Below are positions 47,253 to 58,125 of a stretch of DNA of 64,000 nt, in pieces. Within the stretch, counting starts at the first letter, position 1, and every line of letters begins with the position of its first letter. A program made the position numbers and the translations under genes. Below the pieces are notes generated by a model that was not told where the DNA came from, made no database searches, and saw only the letters and a program-made list of their open reading frames with translations. Source of the DNA: Ciborinia camelliae (taxonomy: Eukaryota; Ascomycota; Leotiomycetes; Helotiales; Sclerotiniaceae); the NCBI GenBank assembly GCA_025890175.1, contig JANPYM010000002.1, forward strand, positions 1,440,091 through 1,504,090. Direction: 5' to 3'.

Positions 47253-47994
47253 CGACGAAGAGCGTGTGTGGATGAAAGGGGCTTGGTGGATTAACATATG
47301 TCTTTGAGTGTTTAATGATTGGCTTTTAACAATACCTCTATTCAATTTCCCTGTTGCTTTATGATATTGTTGTAACATTCCCCACACGATTAATGTACAT
47401 ACTATGCACAATAATACAACAGATATATGATGTTTGTGATAATGTGGACCTTTAACTTCGTGGGGACCTGTGAACTACCTAAGCGGAGACTACTTATTTT
47501 CAATGACCTTTTACAAATTCAACTCAGTGAAAAAATAACTTCATGGCATATAGTTATATAGAATAAGCTTACAATATTCCAGATGCAGGCGATATGAGCT
47601 CACTACCTACCGTGTCTTGAAGTGGATGGAACATTAAACTCGAAGTATAAAATTAATTTGATTTATTATACTCTTAGAGAACATCAACGAGGAACAAAAG
47701 AAAAGAACCGGCACCTCTTCAATAAGCCCACCAAAACCCGACATCTTCATCATCCGCATTACATTATTTCTCTCCTCAACCTCCATTCCAACCTCCATTC
47801 CAACCTCCATTCCAACCTCCATTCCAACCTCCATTCCAACCTCAACATAATCTAAATATCCACCCAAAAAGGAAATCCGAGGAAATTCAAGGGAAAAAAT
47901 AAAGAAAGGCAAAGGAAACAGCGGAATCTAAGGTGCACACGTTATCAACCCATCTTCCTCAATCCTCATTATTGCACGCACTCTTTCCGTGCTT
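47253..47994. other. Intergenic with 12-bp minisatellite
   Basis: No gene. Holds five copies of CAACCTCCATTC (47777-47836). It separates the convergent zinc-ribbon genes. Confidence 0.6.
47777..47843. repeat. 12-bp minisatellite CAACCTCCATTC
   Basis: Five perfect tandem units (47777, 47789, 47801, 47813, 47825) and a degenerate sixth (CAACCTCAA). Confidence 0.95.
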
Positions 47995-49656
47995 TTATTG
48001 GCGGTATTTGATTTTGTAAGGCCTTAGAGCTGGAGATGCAGGTCTCTTCAGTGGAAGCCTTGCGGGGGTCGAGGAACTTGGTTCTCCGAGCTTTGGCAAC
48101 CATTCTTGAGCAAGTGGAGTGCTTGGTTGGAGGCCAATTGAGCTCGAATAAGGTCGCCGTGTTATTTCAAGATGTGGGTCGATAACTTGAGATGGTTGTG
48201 TAGCTGCAGCTGGAGTTTGAGGTGGTGGCGCGGATGGTATTGGGGAGAGTGATGCGGGTAGATTTGTGGGGCCGGGGAAGGTTGAAGACGCGTTGGAAAC
48301 TTTATGCCTAATATATGAACGTTTTTCGCATCCAGATTTACTTTCTGGAACCCGCATGGACGAAGATACTGATTTGGTTGACTCATGCTTGATGGAACTC
48401 GAATATGGCGAGAATCTTTCTTTTTTGAGTACAGTTCTAGTAGGTCCTGTAGTTGAGAGTGATGATGTAGGGTCTACTTCTTGCTTGACGAGTCCAGATA
48501 AAGAAGTTTGAGGCCTATAACTCTGGGCTGAAGTAAAAATGTATCCTTCATTGACTTGTGTATCATGCCTTTGATAAGTTGGAGGTTTTTCTTCGGCTTT
48601 AATAATTGCTCCTTGGGTTAAGGAGCATGTTGAGGGAAGTGCCATGCAATTCGAGTCGGATGCAGGCTTGAAAGAAGGGGTACTACCATCCGATCGAAAT
48701 ATCTCCTGGTATCCAGCGCTCTTGGGCTGGCATGTTTGAGCACTGTCTCTTCTCGGCGTTCGGGATCTAGCATCTACATATGTATTACTAATATGTACAC
48801 TTCCTTGGCCTGAGATCGCAAGGTTCTCTGCAAGTAATCGACCGGTAGAAGTTTGAGTTATTTGACCTCCGAGTCCTGGGCTTACATAGTTGGTGCTGAT
48901 TTTGTTGTTGAGCTGTGCCGAGTTGTAGTTAGAGATTGGAGCCCGCGTCTCGGTCGCTGGTGTATCTTTGTTTTGAGCAGGAGGGGTGTAATCGGGGATA
49001 GGGACTTCATTCCACCAAAACGGCATAGGTTGCCATGTGGTTGGTGGTATGTGACTTTGCAGTGTAGCGGCGTTTGTCTGTCCTGCTCTTGGGATCTTCG
49101 GTGCAGCTGTTGGTGCATTGATTTCAGAGTCTGAGGCTTCTGAGTCTTCATGGCTCCAGAAATTATAATTCTCACGCTTTTTGTACTGGCGGAATGCGGG
49201 AAATGCCACGACCGTAGAAGAGGACTGCGGATCTTGCTCTGTACCATTTTGCTGTGGTGAGCGAGTGTTGTTCCCTTGCGAATGGTTAGGAATATCGCAT
49301 TTGAAGTGACGATTTTTGCTGGAAAGACGAAGTGCGATTAATCCACCTCTTAGATTCAAGCCGCGGTGAATTTCCAAGCCCTCGTTGGGCTGATCTATGA
49401 ATTTAAAGAAGTCGCATTCATCACACTTCCTATGTCCGCAGTTGTTTGAGGTGCACTTTAGTTCTGGGCTTGAGTTATGGTAACTCCAAGGGCTATTGTC
49501 GATAATTCTCTTATTTTCGTATATGCGCTTGTGTTGTTGGACGGAAACAGGTTTTCCAGTATCGCATGAGCAGCATAACCACATGCCTGAGATGCCCGCC
49601 TCCTCCATACGAGACTCCAAGCCTTCGAAGCCTGAGCCGAAAAAACGAGGACCCAT
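47995..49656 (-). CDS. Cys/His-rich N-terminal domain, disordered protein
   Basis: 553 aa in one exon, from ATG 49656 (the frame opens slightly earlier without ATG). The N-terminal 90 residues carry a Cys-rich module: MWLCCSCDTGKP, then about 30 residues on KCTSNNCGHRKCDECDFF (C-x4-C-G-H-x2-C-x2-C), likely binding zinc. The remainder is a long Ser/Thr/Pro/Gln-rich region without recognised domain; it has KQEVDP and IKAEEKP, which resemble sumoylation sites (psi-K-x-E). The same module occurs in the 80-aa protein at 50.7 kb. Possibly a nuclear regulator; this is a guess from composition. Confidence 0.7.
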   Translation of the reverse strand: MGPRFFGSGFEGLESRMEEAGISGMWLCCSCDTGKPVSVQQHKRIYENKRIIDNSPWSYHNSSPELKCTSNNCGHRKCDECDFFKFIDQPNEGLEIHRGLNLRGGLIALRLSSKNRHFKCDIPNHSQGNNTRSPQQNGTEQDPQSSSTVVAFPAFRQYKKRENYNFWSHEDSEASDSEINAPTAAPKIPRAGQTNAATLQSHIPPTTWQPMPFWWNEVPIPDYTPPAQNKDTPATETRAPISNYNSAQLNNKISTNYVSPGLGGQITQTSTGRLLAENLAISGQGSVHISNTYVDARSRTPRRDSAQTCQPKSAGYQEIFRSDGSTPSFKPASDSNCMALPSTCSLTQGAIIKAEEKPPTYQRHDTQVNEGYIFTSAQSYRPQTSLSGLVKQEVDPTSSLSTTGPTRTVLKKERFSPYSSSIKHESTKSVSSSMRVPESKSGCEKRSYIRHKVSNASSTFPGPTNLPASLSPIPSAPPPQTPAAATQPSQVIDPHLEITRRPYSSSIGLQPSTPLAQEWLPKLGEPSSSTPARLPLKRPASPALRPYKIKYRQ

Positions 49657-50740
49657 TTTCAATATTTATTGTCGAATAGTATTAAAAGTTTTGTTGCTCT
49701 GTAATTATTGTTGTTGATTTTTTGTATTAACATTGGATGTTCTCTGGTTTTGCGAACAGCAGAAGGTTTATAAAATTTTGACAGCAAGGATTTTGGTAAT
49801 GTTCTGTCGAATATTGACACCAAAAAGGCTCGTTTTGACTATTATTCACAGCATTTCCAGTACAAAATGGGGCGAATAACGGTTGTTTTTGATATTGGTG
49901 ATTCAAAATTGGGGTCATGTGTCATGGGGTAAATTTCACGTGAAGCGAGGGTGAAATTCGTCATAATTAAGGGGAACTGTCTTAATCAACCTCGCATAAT
50001 GACTTTTCCCTTGCAGCGATATTATATCTGCGTTGGGCCGACGGTTTGTCTCCGACATAATGATTAGTTATAAGGTTCCAACTTTGTATGGTTTGTGTGC
50101 TTTCCATATCCAGGTACCGGTCTTTCACAAGCTACCCCAGATACGATTTACCTTTGAAGAGAAGTAAAGAGAAACACGATTTGGTAGAATGAGGGGTTAT
50201 CTCGCTCTTGGATTAGAACTAGAACCCGAAAATTGGAGATAGGGTTTTCAATGAAGAACCGTATGAGGGCCGAAGTCCACCTTTTCTAAAAATTCACCCA
50301 CCAAATATTTTCGAGCGAGATGTAGTGGAGTGTACACCATCTATCTAATCTTGATATCTCGACACGCCGTAGGTTTTCTTCTATTAACGGTGTCAGTGGA
50401 CAGATTCTGCCGTTGTTCAAATCAGCAATCCGGCCTATTTTATTATTGTTCACGGTGTTGTACTATGAATAATGCAAGTGAATCTCTACGGCTTAATACA
50501 GCCAAATCATTTGGGCGATTGTGAAAGGTATCCTACGGTCTTTTACATTTCTTATATAATCGATCTTCTCCATCTTCTTTCTCACAAAATCCAACATCTA
50601 GTTCCTCCCTAATCTGAAAACTTCAATATCGACAGTCAACTTATCAATCACACACCAAACCAACCAAAAACTATATCAAGATTGATATTCTCCCACTCGG
50701 ATCTTCTTCGACGCAAGGAAAATCATCGAAAAGTCCCAAA
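49657..50740. other. Intergenic between two Cys-module genes
   Basis: Upstream (divergent) region shared by the 553-aa and 80-aa Cys-module genes. No gene recognised. Confidence 0.5.
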
Positions 50741-50983
50741 ATGTGTTTCCAAAACCTCGAGAATATTGTTCCCCAAAATCAAATTACTCCAATCCTCACA
50801 GAAGGTAACATCATGAATGAGGCTACCGATCTTGGCGAGTTTGGTGGCCCAACTGTTGACGCACTGACCATTATGACCTGCTGCAAATGTGACACGAACA
50901 CCACTCTTATAAACGGTGCTCCAGGCGCAACCTCTTGCGATAGCTGTGGTCATTTTGAATGCAACGACTGTGATTTCTCTTGA
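50741..50983 (+). CDS. 80-aa Cys-module protein
   Basis: Single exon from ATG 50741 to TGA 50983. The N-terminal half has no motif. The C-terminal half has TCCKCDTN and SCDSCGHFECNDCDFS, i.e. CC-x-C and C-x2-C-G-H-x2-C-x2-C, the same order as the N-terminal module of the 553-aa neighbour. It is probably a truncated or minimal member of that family. A CT/CA-rich leader (50560-50700) and an ATG context of AAAATGT support translation. Confidence 0.6.
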   Translation: MCFQNLENIVPQNQITPILTEGNIMNEATDLGEFGGPTVDALTIMTCCKCDTNTTLINGAPGATSCDSCGHFECNDCDFS

Positions 50984-51855
50984 TCAATCACGAAAACTTG
51001 AAGGTTCTCCTGAACGCTTGACTTGATCGATATGGAGTTTCGGGAAAACACTTTAGTTATGGTTCGGTTTCGATTTCATGGGTTGAGAATTGGTCTTTCG
51101 TCTCATAGACCTTCTGACGCAATGGGGAAGTTGCGGTGGCCCGGTGACGGGAAGGGCGCTGGCAGTTTTTATCGGGGAAAAGTGACAGAATATATTTTAG
51201 GCTGGGATAGCTTTGTGAGCACCTAATACTGAATGGTGCTGAGCGTGTCAAAAGTTCCTTTAAGCCATGAACAATACGTTAGCATTGGCAGGTAAAATAT
51301 ATTGAAAAATAGGGGTTTCCATTATCATATTACCATGCAGCTTTTTGACAACTTTCTAGATGTGACCATGAGCAACTGTGAGATCTGTACTATATTAGGA
51401 AAAAAATATGCGCCCATTTGATGTATTCAAGTGATTGTTCATCTGTAATTGGTGAGACAATAATTAAGGGGGAAATCTCGGCAAACTAACGCGGAGCAAT
51501 TCTCCCCACGAAATCTTTCTTTCAACAACATTCAGGATAGAATAGACAACGCTTTGGTATCATATTTTCTCACCAAGTGATTATGATTGAATTGTTTGGA
51601 AATATCGATCAGCATGTTTTTCGGAGCGCAAGATAAAATAATGCTGTCTGAGAATGAGAGGATAACTCGGAACATTCACGAGATACGAATTAGAAAGCAA
51701 AACACATTAGAAATGCGAGGAAAGTTTCTATAGATTTATGCTTCTATGTGTATGTATAATGAATGAGAACAAGACGTCGATTACCAACGTGCCTTTTTTA
51801 GGTGCCTCGAAACACTCGGCCTTGCTCCTCTTGCTTTATGCAAAAAATAAAATTA
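50984..51855. other. Intergenic, no gene recognised
   Basis: The frame at 51023-51226 follows the 80-aa gene closely but has no motif. Nothing else recognised. Confidence 0.5.
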
Positions 51856-53196
51856 TTACAAACAACAAGGGTAGTAATTTGACTCTCCATCATTGAAGAG
51901 ATGAGATCTCGCGCCTCCATCATCAAATACCGAGAAGGAACTTCCTCGATATTTTCCCGTAGAATCACGAGCATTCGCGACGGAGGACGAGAATGCGCTT
52001 CCGGTAATGCCTAAGAAGAAGTGACTCTTGAGCATAATCCCCATATCAACAGCACCTTGAAAATCAAAACTAAGCTGATTGATGGTGTTCAAGGTGTTGA
52101 TATCCTTTTCCGCTAGTTTCCACTTGTGGGTAACTTCCCAGCCTCTTGCTTTTCCAGCTTCCACGAATTTCACAACCTGGTTTTGATCCCCGCATGCCAG
52201 GTATACCATAGGCTTCTCTTCTTTATGATTGCCATATATCTCCCACGCACGATCTAAAGCATCTAGATCTACCTGAAGCTGATTCTCGAGAGAGCTCCAG
52301 ATTTGATCTGACTCAACTCTAAAATGTACGCCATAAAAGGGACGATTGATTTGAGCCAACAATCGACCGACCACTCGCCGAGGTGGCTCTTTAAATCGGA
52401 CGAGGTACCCCAGATCATTCCATAATTTCAGATCTTGTCCCGTCGAATCATCTGTGATTCTGAAGACCAGAAACTGGGGATGAATTTGGATGGCAATTAT
52501 ACCAGCCTCGTGATCAAGTTTGTTGCTAGGATTTAGCAAGAAAAGCTGCTCTAATTGAGAATATTGAGCATCGAAGAAGTCTTTGAAGCTCCTTCCTTTC
52601 CAGAAATATCCTTGGAATGGCGCAAGCCCCGGAGCTGTTTTGTGTGAGAGTTCTATTGGCCAGCGATGCTGCACAGTAACTGAACCAGATTCGATTTCAC
52701 TGAGCTTTATGATTCGCATTTGCGGGCAAACTCTTTCCATTTGTTCTATTAAGTGACTTTCTTCAAACCATTCGCCATAAGTCATATATGCGTCTTCATT
52801 GAAACGGTTTAATTCTTCTAAATTCGTTTTATCGCGATAGTGAATCGATGGTAAAATTATTCCATGGCCTGACTCCAAGGCCATCTTCAAGCAAACCTTG
52901 ACTTGAGACACGATTGACGTCAATCCTGCAAATATTCCATTGCACTCTAGGTACACTTCGTTTTTCGGCCATTCTGTATGCTCGCATTGTTGTTTGAGAG
53001 CTGGAAAATCATAATCTGTCGGCTTATTTACGGAAAATGCTTGTTCGAAGTATGTTTCAGCTGGAAGGTGTGCGGTGTAAATGTAAGGAAATATATTTTG
53101 GGTAGGTCGCACGAAATTCCAGCTATAATACAAAAAAAAGCAAGATATCAATAATAATGGAAAGAATCGGAGCAGAGCTCCAGGACGAACAATCAT
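51856..53196 (-). CDS. O-fucosyltransferase-like type II membrane protein
   Basis: 446 aa, single exon. ATG 53196 starts MIVRPGALLRFF followed by a membrane anchor (FPLLLISCFFLYYSW). The lumenal part has ECNGIFAGLTSIVSQVKVCL (the usual nucleotide-sugar-binding start with G-x2-S near the first helix) and, later, FYGVHFRVESDQIW, the H-x-R-x-E/D element of the GDP-fucose O-fucosyltransferase superfamily. Then MVYLACGDQNQVVKF and a C-terminal stretch with DMGIMLKSHFFLGITGSAFSS, as in that fold. The donor sugar and acceptor are unknown. Fungi rarely make GDP-fucose, so another donor is possible. It is transcribed in the same direction as the acyltransferase gene upstream. Confidence 0.68.
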   Translation of the reverse strand: MIVRPGALLRFFPLLLISCFFLYYSWNFVRPTQNIFPYIYTAHLPAETYFEQAFSVNKPTDYDFPALKQQCEHTEWPKNEVYLECNGIFAGLTSIVSQVKVCLKMALESGHGIILPSIHYRDKTNLEELNRFNEDAYMTYGEWFEESHLIEQMERVCPQMRIIKLSEIESGSVTVQHRWPIELSHKTAPGLAPFQGYFWKGRSFKDFFDAQYSQLEQLFLLNPSNKLDHEAGIIAIQIHPQFLVFRITDDSTGQDLKLWNDLGYLVRFKEPPRRVVGRLLAQINRPFYGVHFRVESDQIWSSLENQLQVDLDALDRAWEIYGNHKEEKPMVYLACGDQNQVVKFVEAGKARGWEVTHKWKLAEKDINTLNTINQLSFDFQGAVDMGIMLKSHFFLGITGSAFSSSVANARDSTGKYRGSSFSVFDDGGARSHLFNDGESNYYPCCL

Positions 53197-53771
53197 GGTG
53201 ACAGTGTATTCTGCATTGAGGAAATGAATATGGGGTAGAACAGAATCAACAGATGAGATGGAGGTCCAGCGAGGGAGATGATCATGCAACTCTTGCCCTG
53301 TTTTGCAATGTTTTGATTGCAAGGGAATGGATCTTATCTCCTAGTCGGACAAAGATTGCGAAGTTACATATTCAGAAGTCCGTCCCCTGCCCTGCAGATG
53401 CATGTTCCCTCTTCATCTCGGATTGACTCCGATGGGTAATCTTGCGAGTTGGATATGGTGGTATTGTAGTATTGTGGCTTCAGGGGTGGGTGGGTGGAGG
53501 AGCAAAAGCGGCACGGCACGGCACTACAGTACTGGTGATGGCAACCAATTGTTCGTTCCTATTTTGAAATCACGCATTTAAGGCCATGAAGGAAATCTGC
53601 TATCAAACGATTTCGTCAATTTGAGGTGACTGACCACTGCTGACCTCTGCTGGCTGACCTCTGCTGACCTTGTTAATTCAATACATAATCCATGAAATCT
53701 AATCTAATTACAAGATTCCGAATTCCAAACAAGTATACCGATACCCACCTGCAATATTCAGCCCCGTATGT
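53197..53771. other. Promoter/intergenic, short repeats
   Basis: 575 bp between the acyltransferase stop and the fucosyltransferase-like start. CTGACCTCTGCTG is repeated three times (53630-53670). No gene. Confidence 0.6.
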
Positions 53772-55256
53772 CTACAAACGAGGTGATTGCCCGAGAGCTT
53801 TTTTGTATAACCATTGAGCAAACCTAACACTAGGTTCATCAATCAATCTTGTAACCATTTCTGCAGCCCATAGTGTCATCGGGAAAATAATCAAATGGGG
53901 AAGCAAGAAACTAATCTCCATGCCGAATGGCCCGGCTTTCGAGATTGGGAAAATATCCCTCCACGGCTCCATTTCCTCCGAGATTTCTTTTGACCATCCT
54001 ACCGCCGAGTACAACCTATCTCCCAGGAGTGTCATAATGGGTCCATGCACAAGATAGAAAGCGAAGGATACGTGGCCCATATATTGACAGAATCGACATT
54101 CAAAGAACCTCTTTAACCATGGAATGCGAGGAATAGATGCCACGAGAAAAGTGGCGGCGAAGAAAAGATAGAACCACTTGTAATCGAAGACAGCTTGCGG
54201 CTTCAAATACGATAGATAATGCCATCCTGGAGAGTTCTTCAATATCTTCACGTCCAAATCAACGGTGGGTACACCTCCGAGATACATGGCGGCAACAAAA
54301 AGGTTGAAAAAGATGAGTTCTTTCCAAGACTCGAACTTGTAGAAGAAATGAGGTAGGTCATCATTTTCGGCGAGTAGATCTAAATCGCAAAGAAGCATAC
54401 CAGCCACAAACATTGCATTGTGAGCACCATCGGCGATATACATGAAGTAATAGATCAACCCAAGCTCGAGGTAGAGTCTCGCATTCCGTGAGCACCTCGA
54501 AAATGCCATAAGCGCGGTGTAAATGGTAATAGAACCTCTGAACTCAACCGGTATCGACCATACGTGAACATTATAAGAGAACCAAGGTTCTCCGCCGGTT
54601 CTGAAAACATAGCTGAAGTTTTTGATCTCCAGATACCATTCCCATACTTCTTTGGTCCACTTCTCCTCATGTTCAGATCTTGGTTGAGGGTAGATATTGA
54701 ACATGTGCCAAAAGGTGAGATATATGAATGTAGTGGCGATCACTGGGAGCCATAGTCGTAACCAGCGTCTGAAAAGTGCTGATGCCAGATTGTCTCCAAG
54801 CTTTGCCAAATCTCCAGACTGGATCAGCATCAATGGTTTCCTGGAGAGAACATATCCGGAGATGACGAAGAAGGTAGTTACAGCGAGATGACCACCCGTG
54901 AAGAACGTTCGTATAAAAGGCAATTGAATCAAATAGTATTTGTTCTCATACCCAAAGCTCATCTCCAAAATCCAATTGCCATAAACCAAGGTGTGGGCCC
55001 ATAGTTCATGATGTAGAACGTATACCAAAAATGCCGCATAACCTCTCAACCCGTCAAGCCACGCAGTTGCATGAAGCGGTTTTACCGGAGCTCTCGTCCT
55101 GCTCAGGAATGAAGGCTTTATAAAATCTGGGCATAACTTCTTGGGTTTCCAATATTTTGCAGATGATTTGGTGGTGACTGGGGACAATAACGGCTGGTCC
55201 GTTTTAATTTCCTCCATGAATCCATTGTTAAGAATGCCTTGATATTCGGTAGGCAT
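53772..55256 (-). CDS. Acyltransferase-3 family membrane protein
   Basis: 494 aa, single exon, starting at ATG 55256 (MPTEYQGILNNG). Multipass membrane protein of the OafA/YrhL/NolX-like acyltransferase-3 family, which O-acylates sugars or other carbohydrates. Diagnostic features: the start motif WLDGLRGYAAFLVYVLHHELW with an H in the first membrane helix, then a phenylalanine-rich FFVISGYVLSRKPL, a basic loop RRWLRLWLPV, and a C-terminal YMGHVSFAFYLVHGPIM. About ten membrane segments can be counted. Fungal members act on polysaccharides or glycolipids or on secondary metabolites. With the neighbouring glycosyltransferases, glycan acetylation is a reasonable inference. Confidence 0.87.
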   Translation of the reverse strand: MPTEYQGILNNGFMEEIKTDQPLLSPVTTKSSAKYWKPKKLCPDFIKPSFLSRTRAPVKPLHATAWLDGLRGYAAFLVYVLHHELWAHTLVYGNWILEMSFGYENKYYLIQLPFIRTFFTGGHLAVTTFFVISGYVLSRKPLMLIQSGDLAKLGDNLASALFRRWLRLWLPVIATTFIYLTFWHMFNIYPQPRSEHEEKWTKEVWEWYLEIKNFSYVFRTGGEPWFSYNVHVWSIPVEFRGSITIYTALMAFSRCSRNARLYLELGLIYYFMYIADGAHNAMFVAGMLLCDLDLLAENDDLPHFFYKFESWKELIFFNLFVAAMYLGGVPTVDLDVKILKNSPGWHYLSYLKPQAVFDYKWFYLFFAATFLVASIPRIPWLKRFFECRFCQYMGHVSFAFYLVHGPIMTLLGDRLYSAVGWSKEISEEMEPWRDIFPISKAGPFGMEISFLLPHLIIFPMTLWAAEMVTRLIDEPSVRFAQWLYKKALGQSPRL

Positions 55257-56511
55257 TTTAAAGGCACGCTTATCGTTCACAAGCTGGGAAATCTGCTAAG
55301 AGATGCGGAGAATTGGGATTGATGAAGAAATTAAAGCTGTAAATTATTTGAGGCAAATAAAGCTACAATATGCACCCATGCCACCTATGCATTATGCATG
55401 CTTCGATCAATCGAACTGCCTCACATAGAACACCAGCAGTGCTGCTATTGAGACCCAAAGGACAGCGGTGCAACACACAATCACAAGTAAATGATCATTG
55501 GCGATGTTTGTTTTTCTTCGCAAGTTCAACCCCCGAGGTTCGTGCACGTCTAATAATGCGGGGTATAGTTCGTATCAAAGGTGGAAGGAATATTGGAAAA
55601 GCAATGGAGGATGAGCAATAAGCAATGAGCGACGAGCGACGAGCAATGAGCAATGAGCATTCAACATTGAGCGGGCTGCGGGATGTTCTTTTTATCATCT
55701 CCATGGGTATGGGATCTGGGTGGTAGGTATCAGGAACTAGGTACCCTCGTCGCCCAACACATGGATGGATATTCTTGTTCCATTACTGTTCGCGTCGTGT
55801 CGATCCGTTTGAACTTTGTTCTGCTGATTTCGGAGGGAGCATGGAATATGGGATAGCGTCGGTAATCCCCAACCGTTGGGGGGCTCTCATTGGTCAACGA
55901 CCAGGAAAAGGGGACGGACGTCGGACGGTCTCCTAAAATTCAAGCTTTACAGAACCGTCCGTCACATGTGTACCGAGGCCGCTATCTACTGATTGCACTG
56001 TTACATTTTCGAAGCACGACCATCTTGCATGGACATGGCTATTTACCACATTATTTGGTCTACGTACATTCATAGTACAAGCTGAGTAGGTAGTTACTCC
56101 AAGTGGAGGAATGTCATTTATCGGCACGACAAATTGATTGCTTTATCGGCGGTATTTATTATTCCTATCTCAATAACCTTTGCATGCTCATTGCATGCTC
56201 ATTGCATATTCATTGCATGCAAATTTGCGAATCCCCTGCCAAGTGAAGCCACCAACTTGTAATTCTTCAATCACAAGCTGGTGAAGCCCTAGTTATTTGA
56301 TGGGATGAGCTTCCTAATAAGCCAATTCCCATATCCAATGCCTGAGCTTATCTACGTCAAGTTAATTGAAAAGTCGTGCTGCTTTTCCCGGTAGCCATCA
56401 AGAACCCGAATCCATTTTCCGGTCAAAAAAACCTCGGAGTGGCTGTTCTGTTTCTTCCTCTGATTAATCTTTGAGCATAGTAGTGAAATTTAACATGCGA
56501 CGATTTCTCCC
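55257..56511. other. Divergent intergenic with short repeats
   Basis: 1.25 kb between the divergent acyltransferase and GT32 genes. GAGCAAT/GAGCGAC heptamers at 55605-55662 and CATTGCATGCT repeats at 56181-56222. No gene recognised. Confidence 0.6.
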
Positions 56512-58125
56512 ATGTGCAGAATGAGTTCAGATGACAGTGCAACAATGATGGAAAAGTTACGAAGAACGCGATCGCGAAGTATGCAGACGACCTCGCAATT
56601 TAGCGGTCGTCTTCCAAAGCAGATACAAAGAGCTTTACCGATTTATGTCGTGCTCATACTCCTTGTTCTGATTATCTCAAATCTCGACAATCTGAAAACG
56701 TCTACGGTATCTCATGCAAAGCGGTCGACGCAGAAAGTTTTGAAAGAATCCGCAATCACAACCACAGAATTCCCAAGGAAGATATGGCAGACCTGGAAAG
56801 TCGACCCATTAGGGTTTGCGAAGAGAGATCTTTTGAGTGCGAGGACTTGGACTCGATTGAATCCGGGACACAGATACGAGGTCTTGACAGATAGTAATGA
56901 CATGTACTATGTCGAAACACATTTCGGACCAAATGAGTTGGATAGACCGGACATTGTCGACATGTATCGATCACTGAAGGTACAAATTATCAAGGCAGAT
57001 CTTCTGCGCTACTTGATAATGTATGTCGAAGGCGGAGTGTACACCGATATTGACGTCGAAGCACTCAAACCGGTTGATTCCTGGATCCCCGACCGATATG
57101 CTGCGGGCGATGTGGACATGGTTGTCAGCGTGGAAATCGACGAACCCGATTTCAAAGACCACCCAATTCTTGGTCAAAAGTCACAATCCTTCTGCCAATG
57201 GACGTTTATGTGCAAGCCCCGGCTTCCAGTCATGCTCGCGCTTGTCGACAATATTCTGCTGTGGTTGCATGACGTCGCGGCAAAACAAAATGTTCCCATT
57301 TCAGAGATCAAGCTCGATTTCGATGAAGTAATCTCTGGAACAGGCCCTTCGGCATTTACTGGTGCAATTTTGAAGGAAATGAGTACAAAGACTGGGAATC
57401 CGGTTGATTGGAAGGCATTCCACGCTATGCGGGAGTCAAAGTTAGTTGGTGGCTTCCTGGTTCTCACTGTGGAAGCATTCGCTGCGGGACAAGGACACTC
57501 GGACTCTGGGAATCACGATGCAAGAGGAGCTTTGGTTAAACATCATTACCATGCTTCAGCATGGCCTTTATTACATCCTCGTTTCAATCATCCTATATAT
57601 GGCGAAGTCGAGAAGTGCAATTGGGAGCCAGAATGTGTCAAGATATGGGATGATAATATGGCTGCATTCGATTCCTTGTCTCCGGAGGAGAAGGAACAGC
57701 AGATTGCGATAAAGAAAGCGTTGGATGAACATGATGCACTTCATGCGCAGATGGGAGCTCAAGCGTTGGATCGAAACGCTTTACCAAACCCACCTCAACA
57801 GAATTTGAACCCGCCACCCCTAGAAGTGAACCCACAACCGCAGCCTGGATTCCACCCAGACGGCTCGCCTGTGAGAAATCTAGATGGATCTATTATGAGG
57901 AATTTGGATGGCTCACTCCCCATTAATCCAAACGCCCCGACTCCGGCGCAGAAACTTGACATAAAAGACTTGCCTGCTCCTAATGCTGTTCCGAACCCAC
58001 CAGACAAATCTCAAACACAGCCAGAATCGAAAGCAGGGTTGAAGGGCGCGCAACAAGAAGAAAAAGATACACCCAAAGCAGTACAAAGGGATATAAATGG
58101 AGAAAAGTTACTAGGAGTGTCGTAG
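56512..58125 (+). CDS. GT32 (Och1-like) glycosyltransferase
   Basis: 537 aa, single exon. Short cytosolic basic N-terminus, one membrane anchor (residues 41-58, ALPIYVVLILLVLIISNL), then the lumenal catalytic domain. Family hallmarks: PRKIWQTWK (88-96), YEVLTDSNDMYYVETHFG, ADLLRYLIMYVEGGVYTDID with the DxD metal/nucleotide-sugar motif at Asp179-Asp181, GQKSQSFCQWTF, and GTGPSAFT. This is the GT32 alpha-mannosyltransferase-like fold (Och1, Sur1). The tail from residue 430 is Pro/Asn-rich with a small internal repeat (VRNLDGS/MRNLDGS). ATG 56512 and 56521 are both possible starts. The target (N-glycan, sphingolipid or other) cannot be told from sequence. Confidence 0.87.
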   Translation: MCRMSSDDSATMMEKLRRTRSRSMQTTSQFSGRLPKQIQRALPIYVVLILLVLIISNLDNLKTSTVSHAKRSTQKVLKESAITTTEFPRKIWQTWKVDPLGFAKRDLLSARTWTRLNPGHRYEVLTDSNDMYYVETHFGPNELDRPDIVDMYRSLKVQIIKADLLRYLIMYVEGGVYTDIDVEALKPVDSWIPDRYAAGDVDMVVSVEIDEPDFKDHPILGQKSQSFCQWTFMCKPRLPVMLALVDNILLWLHDVAAKQNVPISEIKLDFDEVISGTGPSAFTGAILKEMSTKTGNPVDWKAFHAMRESKLVGGFLVLTVEAFAAGQGHSDSGNHDARGALVKHHYHASAWPLLHPRFNHPIYGEVEKCNWEPECVKIWDDNMAAFDSLSPEEKEQQIAIKKALDEHDALHAQMGAQALDRNALPNPPQQNLNPPPLEVNPQPQPGFHPDGSPVRNLDGSIMRNLDGSLPINPNAPTPAQKLDIKDLPAPNAVPNPPDKSQTQPESKAGLKGAQQEEKDTPKAVQRDINGEKLLGVS

